A stretch of 64,000 nt of DNA from Microlunatus phosphovorus NM-1 (lineage in GTDB: Bacteria; Actinomycetota; Actinomycetes; Propionibacteriales; Propionibacteriaceae): NCBI RefSeq assembly GCF_000270245.1, contig NC_015635.1:4836001-4900000 (forward strand). Reading direction: 5' to 3'. The translations under genes and the position numbers were made by a program. The notes beneath the pieces are model-generated. The model did not search any database and was not told the origin of the DNA. It saw only the letters and a list, made by a program, of their open reading frames with translations. This document shows, piece after piece, positions 1-7,974 of the stretch (position 1 is its first letter; every line of letters starts with the position of its first letter).

Positions 1-660
1 GGCTGCCATCCGATCCAGGAGGGGAGCACCCGCATCGTGTGCGGCGCCCAGGGCTACTTCCTGTGGGAACACCTGCTGGCCAGCCTGCAGCGCATCGGTC
101 TTGGTGTGCTGGGTGGCATCGCCGTAGGCGTGGTCATCGGCTTCGCGATGGCTCTGGTCCCACTGCTGGGTCGCTTGTTCGAGCCGTACCTGAACTTCCT
201 GCGCTCGCTGCCACCGCTGGGCTATATCGGCCTGCTGATCGTCTGGTTCGGGATCGGCGACACCTCGAAGATCTGGCTGCTCTTCCTGGCCGCTTTCCCG
301 CCCATCGCAATGGCGACCATCGACGGCGTCCGAGGCATTCGCACCGACCGCATCCTGGCCGCGCAGGCCCTGGGCGCGAACTCCGTGGGCGTGCTGCGCC
401 ACGTCGTCCTGCCGGCCAGCCTGCCGAGCATCCTGTCCGGCATCCGAATCGCGACCGGGTTCGCCTGGACGACCGTGGTCGCCGCCGAGCTCAACAACGG
501 CATCCCCGGCATCGGCGGTCTGGCGTACCTGTCGGGCACACAGCTGCAGACGCCGCTCACCATCGCCTGCATCATCATCATCGGTCTGGCGGCCATCGCC
601 CTCGACGCGGCGATCAAGCGCCTGGGCGGCCTCCTCGTTCCCTGGCAGGGCAAGGCATGA
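1..660 (+). CDS. Sulfonate/taurine-type ABC transporter permease (5' end outside window)
   Basis: Membrane-spanning subunit of a TauC/SsuC-family importer. The frame is open from base 1, so the gene is cut by the window edge; at least 219 residues are present. Several hydrophobic helices are visible, and the cytoplasmic EAA-type loop that contacts the ATPase is recognisable around the stretch AAQALGANSVGVLRHVVLP. It overlaps the next gene by ATGA and is followed by a solute-binding lipoprotein and an ATPase, so the three make a complete importer. The downstream SsuD-type monooxygenase argues for an organosulfonate substrate; nitrate or aromatic sulfonates cannot be excluded from sequence alone. 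Confidence 0.9.
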   Translation, partial: GCHPIQEGSTRIVCGAQGYFLWEHLLASLQRIGLGVLGGIAVGVVIGFAMALVPLLGRLFEPYLNFLRSLPPLGYIGLLIVWFGIGDTSKIWLLFLAAFPPIAMATIDGVRGIRTDRILAAQALGANSVGVLRHVVLPASLPSILSGIRIATGFAWTTVVAAELNNGIPGIGGLAYLSGTQLQTPLTIACIIIIGLAAIALDAAIKRLGGLLVPWQGKA

Positions 661-1775
661 CACGTTCGACGACACCCAAGGGACGCACCAGCACCATGAG
701 AATGTCAGCCACCGCCCTGATCCGACTGGTGGCCGCCGCCTCGGTCATCGCGATGGGCCTGGCCACCAGCGGCTGCACCACCGCTCGCGAGGCGGAAGCC
801 CGGGCCAACGCCGCGAACAACAGCGCGGTCACGTGCCCGGTCGAGGTCAACAGCACAGCCACCGGCGCCGTACGCATCGGCTGGCAGGCCATCCCGAGCG
901 CCAACCTGCTGGTCAAGGACAAAGGCTGGATCGAGGCCTGCCTGCCGAACGTGACCGTGACCTGGATCAAGTTCGACTCCGGCGCGGACGTCGTGCAAGG
1001 TTTCGGGTCCGGATCGGTCGACCTGTCGACCCTGGGCTCCAGCCCGGCGACCAAGGCACTCTCGGCCCCGCTGAACGTGGACATGCAGATCGTCTGGATC
1101 GACGACGTGATCGGCACCGCCGAGTCTCTCGTTGCCAAGGATCCCGGCATCAAGACGCTCACCGACCTGCGCGGACACACGATTGCGGTGCCGTTCGGCT
1201 CGACCTCGCACTTCAGTCTGCTGATGGCGCTGAAGGAGGCCGGCCTGACCCCGGGCACGGACGTGAAGCTGATCAATCTCAGTCCTGACAAGATGCTGGC
1301 CGCCTGGAACGGCTCCCAGGTGGACGCGGCCTGGGTCTGGGACCCAGTGCTCAGCGAGCTCGTCGCTCACGGCCACATCATCACCAGCAGCCAGGTCACC
1401 GCGAAGCAGGGCAACCCCACCTTCGACCTGCAAGGGGCGACTCGGACGTTCGTGCAGGCCAACCAGGGCTTCCTCGACACCTGGACGGCGATCCAGGACC
1501 ACGCGGTCGGCGAGCTGACCGGCGGCGACGCCAAGGCCGCCGCGCAATCGGTCTCGGTGCAGCTGGGCAGCACTCCCGAGGCCGTGCTCGCCCAGTTCCC
1601 GGGCTACACCTATCCCCGGGCCAAGCGACAGGCCGAACTCCTGGCCGACTTGCCCGAACAGCTGCTGGCCACCGGCAAGTTCCTGGCCACACAGGGCGAG
1701 GTGGACTCCGTGAGCGAGCTGTCGAAATACCAGGCAGGGATCTACTCGGCCTCCATCGAGAAAGCGGCGAAGTGA
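657..1775 (+). CDS. ABC transporter substrate-binding lipoprotein (TauA/SsuA-like)
   Basis: Extracytoplasmic substrate-binding protein of 372 residues. The N-terminus has basic residues, a hydrophobic segment and a lipobox ending LATSGC, so it should be a lipid-anchored lipoprotein. The body contains VRIGWQAIPSANLLVKDKGW and GSVDLSTLGSSPATKAL, matching the NMT1/TauA periplasmic-binding fold. The ATG at 657 overlaps the permease stop, suggesting translational coupling; in-frame ATGs at 696 and 702 are alternative starts that still keep the signal peptide. Its place between permease and ATPase supports sulfonate capture, which is an inference from context. Confidence 0.88.
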   Translation: MTRSTTPKGRTSTMRMSATALIRLVAAASVIAMGLATSGCTTAREAEARANAANNSAVTCPVEVNSTATGAVRIGWQAIPSANLLVKDKGWIEACLPNVTVTWIKFDSGADVVQGFGSGSVDLSTLGSSPATKALSAPLNVDMQIVWIDDVIGTAESLVAKDPGIKTLTDLRGHTIAVPFGSTSHFSLLMALKEAGLTPGTDVKLINLSPDKMLAAWNGSQVDAAWVWDPVLSELVAHGHIITSSQVTAKQGNPTFDLQGATRTFVQANQGFLDTWTAIQDHAVGELTGGDAKAAAQSVSVQLGSTPEAVLAQFPGYTYPRAKRQAELLADLPEQLLATGKFLATQGEVDSVSELSKYQAGIYSASIEKAAK

Positions 1776-1776
1776 G

Positions 1777-2601
1777 ATGACCAACACCTTGATCGACGAC
1801 GCGGGTCTCACCTCGGCCGGTGTGCCGAAGATTCGCTTCGACCGAGTCTCCAAGGTCTATGACACCGACAGCGGTCAACCCGTCATCGCGCTGTCGGAGA
1901 CCTCGATCGACATCGCGGAGGGCGAGTTCCTCTGCGTGGTCGGCCCTTCTGGCTGCGGCAAGTCGACCCTGATGCAGATGCTGGCGGGCTTCCATCACCC
2001 AACGTCCGGCCGTGTGCTGCTCGACGGGGTCGAGGTGCGACGTCCGGACGCGGAACGCGGCGTCGTGTTCCAGCAGGCCAATCTCTATCCGTGGCTGACC
2101 ACCCGCGGGAATGTGGAGCTCGGGCCCCGCATCCGCGGTGTCGGGAAGGCGGAGCGCCGCACCCGGGCCGAGCACTTCCTCTCCATGGTGGGTTTGGCCG
2201 CCTTCGCGGACCGCAAGCCGTACGAGTTGTCCGGAGGCATGCAGCAGCGGGCTCAGATCGCCCGGGTGCTCGCCAACGACCCCGAGGTCATCTTGATGGA
2301 TGAGCCCTTCGGGGCGTTGGACGCCCTCACCCGCGAGCGGATGCAGGTCGAGCTGCTCCAGATCTGGCGGGAGCGTCGCAAGACACTGGTCTTCATCACC
2401 CATGACGTGGACGAGGCCATCTTCCTCGGCACTCGGGTGCTGGTGATGAGCGCCCGACCGGGTCGGGTCCTGATGGACCTGCCGACCCGACTGCCCGTCG
2501 AGATTCCCAGTGCTGAGTTGCGTACGCATCCGACCTTCGTCGAGTTGCGCGACACCCTGACCGAAGCCATCTATCGGGCTCAGGACGGGGCCGCGCAGTA
2601 G
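1777..2601 (+). CDS. ABC transporter ATP-binding protein (TauB/SsuB-like)
   Basis: ATPase of the same importer, 274 residues. Walker A is GPSGCGKST near residue 55, the ABC signature is LSGGMQQR, Walker B is VILMDEP, the D-loop is GALDALTR and the H-loop histidine is in FITHDVDEAI. This is the usual set for nitrate/sulfonate/taurine importers, and the length is normal for TauB/SsuB. It begins one base after the lipoprotein stop, consistent with one operon. It is the last gene of the transport run: a hairpin and a tandem-repeat stretch follow, and the next genes are on the opposite strand. Confidence 0.93.
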   Translation: MTNTLIDDAGLTSAGVPKIRFDRVSKVYDTDSGQPVIALSETSIDIAEGEFLCVVGPSGCGKSTLMQMLAGFHHPTSGRVLLDGVEVRRPDAERGVVFQQANLYPWLTTRGNVELGPRIRGVGKAERRTRAEHFLSMVGLAAFADRKPYELSGGMQQRAQIARVLANDPEVILMDEPFGALDALTRERMQVELLQIWRERRKTLVFITHDVDEAIFLGTRVLVMSARPGRVLMDLPTRLPVEIPSAELRTHPTFVELRDTLTEAIYRAQDGAAQ

Positions 2602-2615
2602 CGTCTACCCTGGGC

Positions 2616-2632
2616 CCTGGAGAGTCTCCAGG
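2616..2632 (+). terminator. Hairpin after the ABC operon
   Basis: Perfect 8-bp arms (CCTGGAGA and TCTCCAGG) around a single G lie 15 bp after the ATPase stop. There is no U-tract, so it may act as a weak or factor-assisted terminator. The single-base loop means the central pairs would have to open in RNA. Confidence 0.4.
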
Positions 2633-2640
2633 CGCCCTCG

Positions 2641-2720
2641 AGTTCAGGCGTCCCCGAGTTCAGACGCCATCGAGTTCAGGCGTCCCCGAGTTCAGGCGCC
2701 CTCGCGTTCAGGCGCGGGGG
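2641..2720. repeat. Five tandem 16-bp repeats between convergent genes
   Basis: Five consecutive 16-base units follow the pattern AGTTCAGGCGTCCCCG (units at 2641, 2657, 2673, 2689 and 2705). Units 1 and 3 are identical; the others differ at the central and final bases, and the last is the most divergent. The array fills the gap between the convergent ATPase and monooxygenase genes. It has no unique spacers and so is not a CRISPR. It looks like a minisatellite. Confidence 0.85.
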
Positions 2721-2725
2721 GCGAG

Positions 2726-3835
2726 CTACGCCGCCGAGGTTGGGTTGGACCACAGACCCCGGCGCTCCAGCTCCGGGAGGACACCCTCACCGAACCAGTA
2801 GGACTCCTCCAGATGGGGGTATCCGGACAGGATGAACTCCGAGACACCCACCTCCCGGTAGGCCTCGATGAGATCCGCGATCTCGGCGTAGGAGCCGACC
2901 AGGGAGGTCCCGGCGCCACCACGGAGGAGTCCGACACCCGCCCACAGGTTGGGATAGATCTCGAGGCCATCCTTGGAGCCGCCGTGCAGATCGAGCATTC
3001 GGCGCTGGCCTTCCGATCCGCTGCGCCGCAGGCCCGCCTGCGTACGGGCGATGTCCTCGTCACTGATGTCGGCCACCAGACGGGCCGCTTCGGTCCAGGC
3101 GGCCGCGGAGGTCTCCCGAGCGATCGAGTGCAGCCGAACGCCGAAACGCAGCTCACGGCCATGCTCGGCGGCGGCCTGCCGGACGCGTTCGAGCTTCTCA
3201 CCGACCGCCGCCGGCGGCTCGCCCCAGGTCAGGTAGACGTCGGCATGCTTGGCCGCGACTGCGATTCCGGCAGCAGAGGAGCCGCCGAAGTAGATCTCCG
3301 GGATCTCTCGCGGCAGGTGCTGCAACGAGGAATCCTCCACGGACAGGTATCGGCCGGCGAAGTCGACCGTCTCGCCCGCCCACAAGGCCTTGACGATGGT
3401 GAGGAACTCGTCGCACCGGGCATAGCGCTCCTCTTTGCCGAGGAAGTCGCCGTACATGCGCTGATCGTGGTCCTCACCGCCGGTGACCACGTTGAGCGCG
3501 AGTCGGCCAGGTGCGAGGTTCACATACGTCGTCGCCATCTGCGCTGCGACGTAGGGCACCACGGCGTCGGGACGGAGAGCGACCAGGAACTTCAGCCGCT
3601 CCGAGACGGCGGTGAGCATCGCCGAGGTGACCCACGCGTCCTCGCACCAGAGCCCGGTCGGGATCAAAGCAGCCTCGAAGCCGACCTGCTCGGCAGAACG
3701 TGCGATCTGACCGAGATAGCGCACCGAGGCAGGTCGTGTGCCGGTGCCGCCAACGACGCCGTGGCCACCTCCCACGATGGATCGGCCGTCGCCGCCGTTG
3801 GTGGGGATGAACCAGTGGAACTTGAGAGCGGTCAC
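2726..3835 (-). CDS. ssuD: FMNH2-dependent alkanesulfonate monooxygenase, LLM-class flavin enzyme
   Basis: Bacterial-luciferase-like (TIM barrel) monooxygenase of 369 residues that releases sulfite from alkanesulfonates using reduced flavin and oxygen. The N-terminus KFHWFIPTNGGDGR resembles SsuD (about 380 residues in E. coli). APGRLALNVVTGGEDHDQRMYGDF and the C-terminal VGSYAEIADLIEAYREVGVSEFILSGYPHLEE are family hallmarks. The GTG at 3835 is chosen because GAGGA lies six bases upstream and homologues begin just before KFHWF; an upstream GTG at 3868 is possible. No flavin reductase gene is visible in the window, so FMNH2 must come from elsewhere. Confidence 0.9.
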   Translation of the reverse strand: MTALKFHWFIPTNGGDGRSIVGGGHGVVGGTGTRPASVRYLGQIARSAEQVGFEAALIPTGLWCEDAWVTSAMLTAVSERLKFLVALRPDAVVPYVAAQMATTYVNLAPGRLALNVVTGGEDHDQRMYGDFLGKEERYARCDEFLTIVKALWAGETVDFAGRYLSVEDSSLQHLPREIPEIYFGGSSAAGIAVAAKHADVYLTWGEPPAAVGEKLERVRQAAAEHGRELRFGVRLHSIARETSAAAWTEAARLVADISDEDIARTQAGLRRSGSEGQRRMLDLHGGSKDGLEIYPNLWAGVGLLRGGAGTSLVGSYAEIADLIEAYREVGVSEFILSGYPHLEESYWFGEGVLPELERRGLWSNPTSAA

Positions 3836-3891
3836 GCCAGATCCTCGATCGTTGTGGTTGTCGGCCACAAACCATACTAAACCACTAGGCG

Positions 3892-4590
3892 TTATGGGTA
3901 TTGCGGATGGGATGGCTGGGAAACGCCAGCCAAAGCAGCAACACCACGTACGTTCGTCTCGATCCCGAGCCGGAAGTAGAGCTCGGTGTCCGGCGGGGAG
4001 GTCAGGGGCACGACCGCCGCACCGACATTCGGAAAGACCGTGTCATCGAGCGAGGACAAGGCCGCCGCGACCCGCCGACACTCCGCCGGATCGCTTGCCG
4101 CAGCATCGGCCCGGCCGGGCCGATACTCCACCAGAACCGCCATCGACTGCACGGACTGCTGAGCAACCACCGCACCCAGCGACGGAGTGAGTCCGGCAAC
4201 CCGGAGGCAGTCGAGCATGATCTCCAAGGCTGCGAGGTAGTTGGGCAGCGGCACCAACCGCTCGATGACCAGGCGGTTCGCCCAGGGATGGGCCCGCAGC
4301 ATGGCGACCAGCGCAACCAGCGTCTGCCGATAGCGGTCGGCCCAGGCGTCTTTGACCTCGTCAACGAAGGCCGCCTCCGCCACGACGTGCTCGGCCATCG
4401 AGTCCAGCAGGTGGCTCTTGTCGGAGAAGTGCCAGTACAACGCCATCGGCGTCACGGACAGTTCGCTGGCCAGGCGGCGCATCGACACCGCCGCGAGTCC
4501 CTCCCGGTCGGCAATCTCGACCGCCAGCCCGACGACGGCACCCGCCGTCAGATCCGGCCGACGAGTTCGACCGGCTGACGACTTCTTCAC
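3892..4590 (-). CDS. TetR-family transcriptional regulator
   Basis: DNA-binding repressor of 232 residues. The N-terminal helix-turn-helix covers LAVEIADREGLAAVSMRRLASEL and continues VTPMALYWHFSDKSHLL, typical of TetR proteins with the TetR_C ligand-binding domain. The GTG at 4590 is preferred because a perfect operator-like palindrome lies just upstream; an ATG at 4623 would overlap both operators and the divergent gene. It is 56 bp upstream of ssuD on the same strand and divergent to the membrane gene at 4622. The two palindromes in the divergent gap point to that gene and itself as direct targets; control of ssuD is possible by read-through. Confidence 0.88.
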   Translation of the reverse strand: MKKSSAGRTRRPDLTAGAVVGLAVEIADREGLAAVSMRRLASELSVTPMALYWHFSDKSHLLDSMAEHVVAEAAFVDEVKDAWADRYRQTLVALVAMLRAHPWANRLVIERLVPLPNYLAALEIMLDCLRVAGLTPSLGAVVAQQSVQSMAVLVEYRPGRADAAASDPAECRRVAAALSSLDDTVFPNVGAAVVPLTSPPDTELYFRLGIETNVRGVAALAGVSQPSHPQYP

Positions 4591-4599
4591 GTCGCCGAC

Positions 4600-4612
4600 T
4601 ATACGTCGTATA
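4600..4612. promoter_or_regulatory. Probable TetR operator 1
   Basis: TATACGTCGTATA is a perfect 6+1+6 inverted repeat, 10 bp before the divergent start codon. It sits between the tetR GTG start and the membrane gene. Confidence 0.65.
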
Positions 4613-4621
4613 GTAATCGCC

Positions 4622-5326
4622 ATGTCTTATACACCGTATAGGCCTTCCTCTGCCTGGCTCGGACTGGCGGCTGACATCGGGCTGCCGCTCGCCGGCTACT
4701 ACACGCTGCACGCCATGGGAGCAGACGACTGGCTCGCCCTCCTCGTCGCAACCGCGGCGGCCGGAGCCAGGCTGATCGCAGTCGCGCTCTGGACTCGCCG
4801 GGTCTCCTGGTTCGCGGCGATCATGCTGGGCGTGTTCGGCGTCGGGCTTGCCCTGGCCTTCATCGGCGGCAGTCCTCGGTTCCTGCTGCTCAAGGACTCC
4901 TTCACCACCGCCGTGATCGGCGCGGTCTTCTTGTCCAGCCTGGCCGGCAGCAGACCGCTCACTCTCAGCGCCGCCCAGTCGTGGCGACCAGGTCTCGGTG
5001 AGGAACTGGAGCGGCTGTACCGGGAGGTGCCAGCCGGGCGTCGCGCTTTCCGCATCAGCACGCTCGGCTGGGGACTAGGGATGTTGGCCGAAGCGGTGCT
5101 GCGGATTCCCCTGATCTACCTGCTGCCGATCGAGGTCATGGTCGGTCTCTCCACGGCACTCATGATCGCGGCGATGATCCTGCTCACGCTCTGGAACGCG
5201 GCATACATCACCAGTGCGGCGAGACGGGAACCGGTCTTGGAGGTCCTGCTCCCCGGCTCGATGCGAGGTCGGGTCGGCCGTCAAGTGCGTCCCGATGCTC
5301 CGTACGCCGAGGCCTGCCCCAAGTGA
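4622..5326 (+). CDS. VC0807-family integral membrane protein
   Basis: Protein of 234 residues with about six hydrophobic segments and the N-terminus LAADIGLPLAGYYTLHAMGADDWLALLV, matching the uncharacterised VC0807 family that is often found next to TetR regulators. The ATG at 4622 lies inside the tetR operator region with no room for a ribosome-binding site, so translation is probably leaderless. Function is unknown; a TetR-controlled efflux or resistance accessory role is only an inference from gene pairing. Confidence 0.75.
   Translation: MSYTPYRPSSAWLGLAADIGLPLAGYYTLHAMGADDWLALLVATAAAGARLIAVALWTRRVSWFAAIMLGVFGVGLALAFIGGSPRFLLLKDSFTTAVIGAVFLSSLAGSRPLTLSAAQSWRPGLGEELERLYREVPAGRRAFRISTLGWGLGMLAEAVLRIPLIYLLPIEVMVGLSTALMIAAMILLTLWNAAYITSAARREPVLEVLLPGSMRGRVGRQVRPDAPYAEACPK
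4628..4640. promoter_or_regulatory. Probable TetR operator 2, inside the target coding start
   Basis: TATACACCGTATA repeats the operator-1 pattern with one arm mismatch. Its centre is 28 bp from that of operator 1. It overlaps codons 3-7 of the divergent gene, so binding would block the first transcribed bases if the mRNA is leaderless. Confidence 0.6.
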
Positions 5327-5589
5327 CGACGGCCCTTGCACGGTGGGGTGAGCGCCAGATCGCTGCGCAGTCCGAACCGTGCCGGCGGGCTGCGGACGGG
5401 TGTATTCTCGCCGTCACGGCGGCTCCTCAGCGCCGGACCTCCTGATCGGCCGTCCACGCCGGCCGACGATGCGGAGGCAAAGGGGATCGATGTCCTCGAG
5501 GAACGAGCGAGCAGTGCAGACCCTTCCCGTATCCGGCGGGCGTCGGTCGCGTGGAGTCCGAGGCCGAGCGCCGGGCGAAGGAAGCAGTC

Positions 5590-6786
5590 ATGACCACGCG
5601 CAAGCACCTCAAGTCTCTGGTTCGCGAACGCATGCGTAAGACCGGCGAGCCCTACACCGTGGCGCGTCGACACATCGCGGACGCGGATGCCCACATCTCC
5701 TGGAGCCTGCGCGGCGGCGTCCACGGCGATACCGCCGCGCTCGCCAACGTGCTGGCCAATCTCGGCGTCGTCGCGCCGCACACCGGCGAGCCGCTGACCG
5801 AGGCGATGGTGCTCGGTGTCGGCGGAGGCCTCGGCGCCGGCTACATCTTGTGGGAGTTCAACGCGCACCAGTTCCGTACGCGGGTGCTGACGCTCGGCTT
5901 CCGACGACTGTGGCAGTACCCGGACCGATGGGCACGAGAGACCACCAGCCGGCTCGGCCTGCACGCCGAAGTGCACGAGACCGGCAGCGCCCGAGCCGCA
6001 GCGGCGGCGCTCGATGCCCAACTCGAACGCGGACTGCCGGCGATCGCTTGGATCGACACCTACACCCTCGGGCACCGCGGGGAACCGGAGTGGCGCGACG
6101 GCTACGGCGGAGCGCCGCTGATCGTCTACGAGCGGGTCGGTGACTCCTACGCGATCGACGATCTCTCGACGACACGGGTCCTGGTGCCGGCCGAGCGCCT
6201 CGCCGCGGCTCGGGCGCGGGTGGGTTCCTATAAGCACCGGCTGATCACCATCGACCCCGAGCGGATCGACCTCGATCTGCGGCCGGCCGTCGAAGAAGGC
6301 CTGCGACTCCAGGTCGAGCATCTGAGCGAGCGGTCGGACTCATTCTCGTTGCCGGCTTGGCGCAAGTGGGGGCGGATGACGACCGACGTGCGGAACAAGA
6401 AGGGCTGGCCAACGGTGTTCGCCGACGGTCTGGGCACCGGCAGCCTGCGCGCGTCGATCTATGCCGAGGCAGCGCACGGAGCCCACCTGCGCGGCCTGTA
6501 CGCCGACTTCCTGGACGAAGCCGCCGAACTGCTGGATCGAGACTCGCTCACCGAGGTAGCCACCGCCTGGCGACAAGCGGCCGCCTGCTGGGACCAGATC
6601 ATCGACGCGGCACTGGCGCCCGGCGACGAACTGCGGGAGGCGATCGACCGCGAAGACGCAGCCCGCTGGGAGCTCCAGCTCGATCGCGACCAGACCGTCG
6701 GCAAGCTGCCGGAGGTCGGCGAGCCAGTCGCAGCGATGTACCAGGCCGAGACATACGCACTGGAACTGCTCGCCTCGGCCCAGTGA
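5590..6786 (+). CDS. BtrH N-terminal domain / DUF4872-like protein
   Basis: A 398-residue soluble protein. Residues 1-30 (KHLKSLVRERMRKTGEPYTVARRHI) form a short basic helical module that recurs in actinobacterial proteins. The middle part, with ANVLANLGVVAPHTGEPLTEAMVLGVGGGLGAGYI and later PAIAWIDTYTL and YGGAPLIVYERVGDSY, resembles the BtrH N-terminal/DUF4872 arrangement related to papain-like acyltransferases of aminoglycoside pathways. The start is taken at the ATG after GAAGGAAG. No biosynthetic partners lie nearby, so a transferase role is unproven; it stands alone between the VC0807 gene and the convergent DUF1697 gene. Confidence 0.65.
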   Translation: MTTRKHLKSLVRERMRKTGEPYTVARRHIADADAHISWSLRGGVHGDTAALANVLANLGVVAPHTGEPLTEAMVLGVGGGLGAGYILWEFNAHQFRTRVLTLGFRRLWQYPDRWARETTSRLGLHAEVHETGSARAAAAALDAQLERGLPAIAWIDTYTLGHRGEPEWRDGYGGAPLIVYERVGDSYAIDDLSTTRVLVPAERLAAARARVGSYKHRLITIDPERIDLDLRPAVEEGLRLQVEHLSERSDSFSLPAWRKWGRMTTDVRNKKGWPTVFADGLGTGSLRASIYAEAAHGAHLRGLYADFLDEAAELLDRDSLTEVATAWRQAAACWDQIIDAALAPGDELREAIDREDAARWELQLDRDQTVGKLPEVGEPVAAMYQAETYALELLASAQ

Positions 6787-6884
6787 ACTCGACCCAGTGA
6801 GGGTGAGCCTCCGACGGATGGCTGGACAGGATGCACCTCCGACGAGGAGGGGCAGCGCTTCAGCATCGTGGCGTTCGGTGCCTG

Positions 6885-7451
6885 TCAGCCGCCGGCCAGG
6901 TCCAAGAGCTTGAGCGCAGTGTTCCAGTTACGTGCGGTGCCGACAACGGGTGCGCCGGTCCGGCGACCAGCCTTCTCCAGCGCGGTCGGCAGGGCTGCGC
7001 GACCCATGCCCTTCGGTAGGTACAGGTAGAGGTCCCGCCCAGCCAACGTGCACGCCTCCGGGAGGAATGCCGGGAGGTCGAGGGCAGCGAAGGGCCCGGC
7101 GGGCGGTTCGTCGGCGAAGAAGACGACGTGCAGGTGCTTGCCGTCGGTGCCGGGGTACGGGTTGGCGTCGACGACAGCGGCGAGTTCGGCCCTGGTCCTC
7201 AGCACTACCGGCACGCCGTAGCCGGCGGCGGACGAGATCGCCGCGCTCAAGGTCGCGGCGAGGTTGCTCGGCGCGGGAGATGGCGGGGTCACGACCGCGT
7301 TGCCTGACTGGATGTACGTGACGACTTCGGTGCAGCCGGTCGCCTCCAGCACCGACCGCAGCGTGGACATGGCCAGCCGGTGACCGCCGACGTTGATGCC
7401 GCGCAGCAACACGATGGTCCGTGTGTCGCGCTCTGTCATCGTGGGCATCAT
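6885..7451 (-). CDS. DUF1697 family protein
   Basis: Protein of 188 residues with the family signature IVLLRGINVGGHRLAMSTLR followed by CTEVVTYIQSGNAVV, and a C-terminal ARNWNTALKLLDLA. These define DUF1697, a widespread bacterial family without an established biochemical role. The ATG at 7451 is supported by GGAG a few bases upstream; a second ATG follows directly. Upstream are two perfect inverted repeats (7475-7489 and 7493-7521), so expression is likely controlled by a DNA-binding protein not identified here. Confidence 0.85.
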   Translation of the reverse strand: MMPTMTERDTRTIVLLRGINVGGHRLAMSTLRSVLEATGCTEVVTYIQSGNAVVTPPSPAPSNLAATLSAAISSAAGYGVPVVLRTRAELAAVVDANPYPGTDGKHLHVVFFADEPPAGPFAALDLPAFLPEACTLAGRDLYLYLPKGMGRAALPTALEKAGRRTGAPVVGTARNWNTALKLLDLAGG

Positions 7452-7474
7452 CGGTCTCCGCTCTCGCACCTCGG

Positions 7475-7489
7475 GGAGAGATACTCTCC
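7475..7489. promoter_or_regulatory. Inverted repeat upstream of the DUF1697 gene
   Basis: GGAGAG-ATA-CTCTCC is a perfect 6-bp dyad, 24 bp upstream of the DUF1697 start. It is a candidate operator. Confidence 0.45.
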
Positions 7490-7492
7490 AAA

Positions 7493-7521
7493 GTACCTAC
7501 TTCCTATCGGGGAGTAGGTAC
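7493..7521. promoter_or_regulatory. Long inverted repeat upstream of the DUF1697 gene
   Basis: Arms GTACCTACTTCC and GGGAGTAGGTAC (one mismatch) flank TATCG. It follows the first dyad by three bases, so it may be a second operator or part of a promoter whose original divergent gene has been lost. Confidence 0.45.
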
Positions 7522-7540
7522 ATCCAGCGAACCCCAGGCT

Positions 7541-7696
7541 CAACTCCTGGTCGCCGCCGCCCTCCTCGGGCACGCAGGATGGGACATCCACCACTTTCGC
7601 GCCGACGGAGTCGTCACTCAGTCGCCGGCCCAGTTCTGCGCTGTGCTCGATATCCTCGTCGCAGTCTTCGTCGCAGTGCTGGCCGTTCGCTCATGA
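7541..7696 (+). pseudogene. C-terminal remnant of the membrane protein encoded at 10336-10938
   Basis: About 50 codons, ending at the stop near 7696, match the last 50 codons of the membrane-protein gene at 10336. Both carry LLVAAALLGHAGWDIHHFRAD, then VV and QS, then AQFCAVLD(I/V)LVAVFVAVLA. Similarity continues past the stop (TGATGTCGAGAGGC in both). The first three quarters of the gene are absent, and no start or ribosome-binding site precedes it, so it is a broken duplicate. Confidence 0.8.
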
Positions 7697-7760
7697 TGTC
7701 GAGAGGCTTCTCAACCGAGTGTTGTAGCGGACGTCTCGGATTGACGCCTGAGCCGACAGG

Positions 7761-7974
7761 TCATCGGCCCAGCAGCTTGGCCAGTCTGCCGCGCGAGACC
7801 GTGCTTGCCATCGGGCCGGCGTCCAAGATCTGTCGCAACAGCGACAGGTCCACGCCACGCCGCTCCCCATACGCGAAGGCTTCGGTTCCAGACCACGAGA
7901 TCCACCCCCGCGTCACACAGCCTGGTGGCCATCGGCTCACCCATGGTGCCGAGCCCGAGGAAGGCCGTCGTCAT
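7761..7974 (-). pseudogene. Remnant of a 3-hydroxyisobutyrate dehydrogenase-like gene with internal deletion
   Basis: The first 30 codons encode [20 protein letters not shown], the Rossmann-fold NAD(P)-binding start of the family. At about 7884 the sequence jumps into another frame that reads [20 protein letters not shown] and [21 protein letters not shown] before a stop at 7761. That second piece is typical of the family's C-terminal domain. Roughly 200 codons are missing between the two. The ATG overlaps the upstream CoA-transferase stop (ATGA), so the genes were once coupled. Confidence 0.75.

Noticed and set aside
2641-2720. CRISPR array
   Set aside because: The repeats are contiguous with no unique spacers and no cas genes are nearby.
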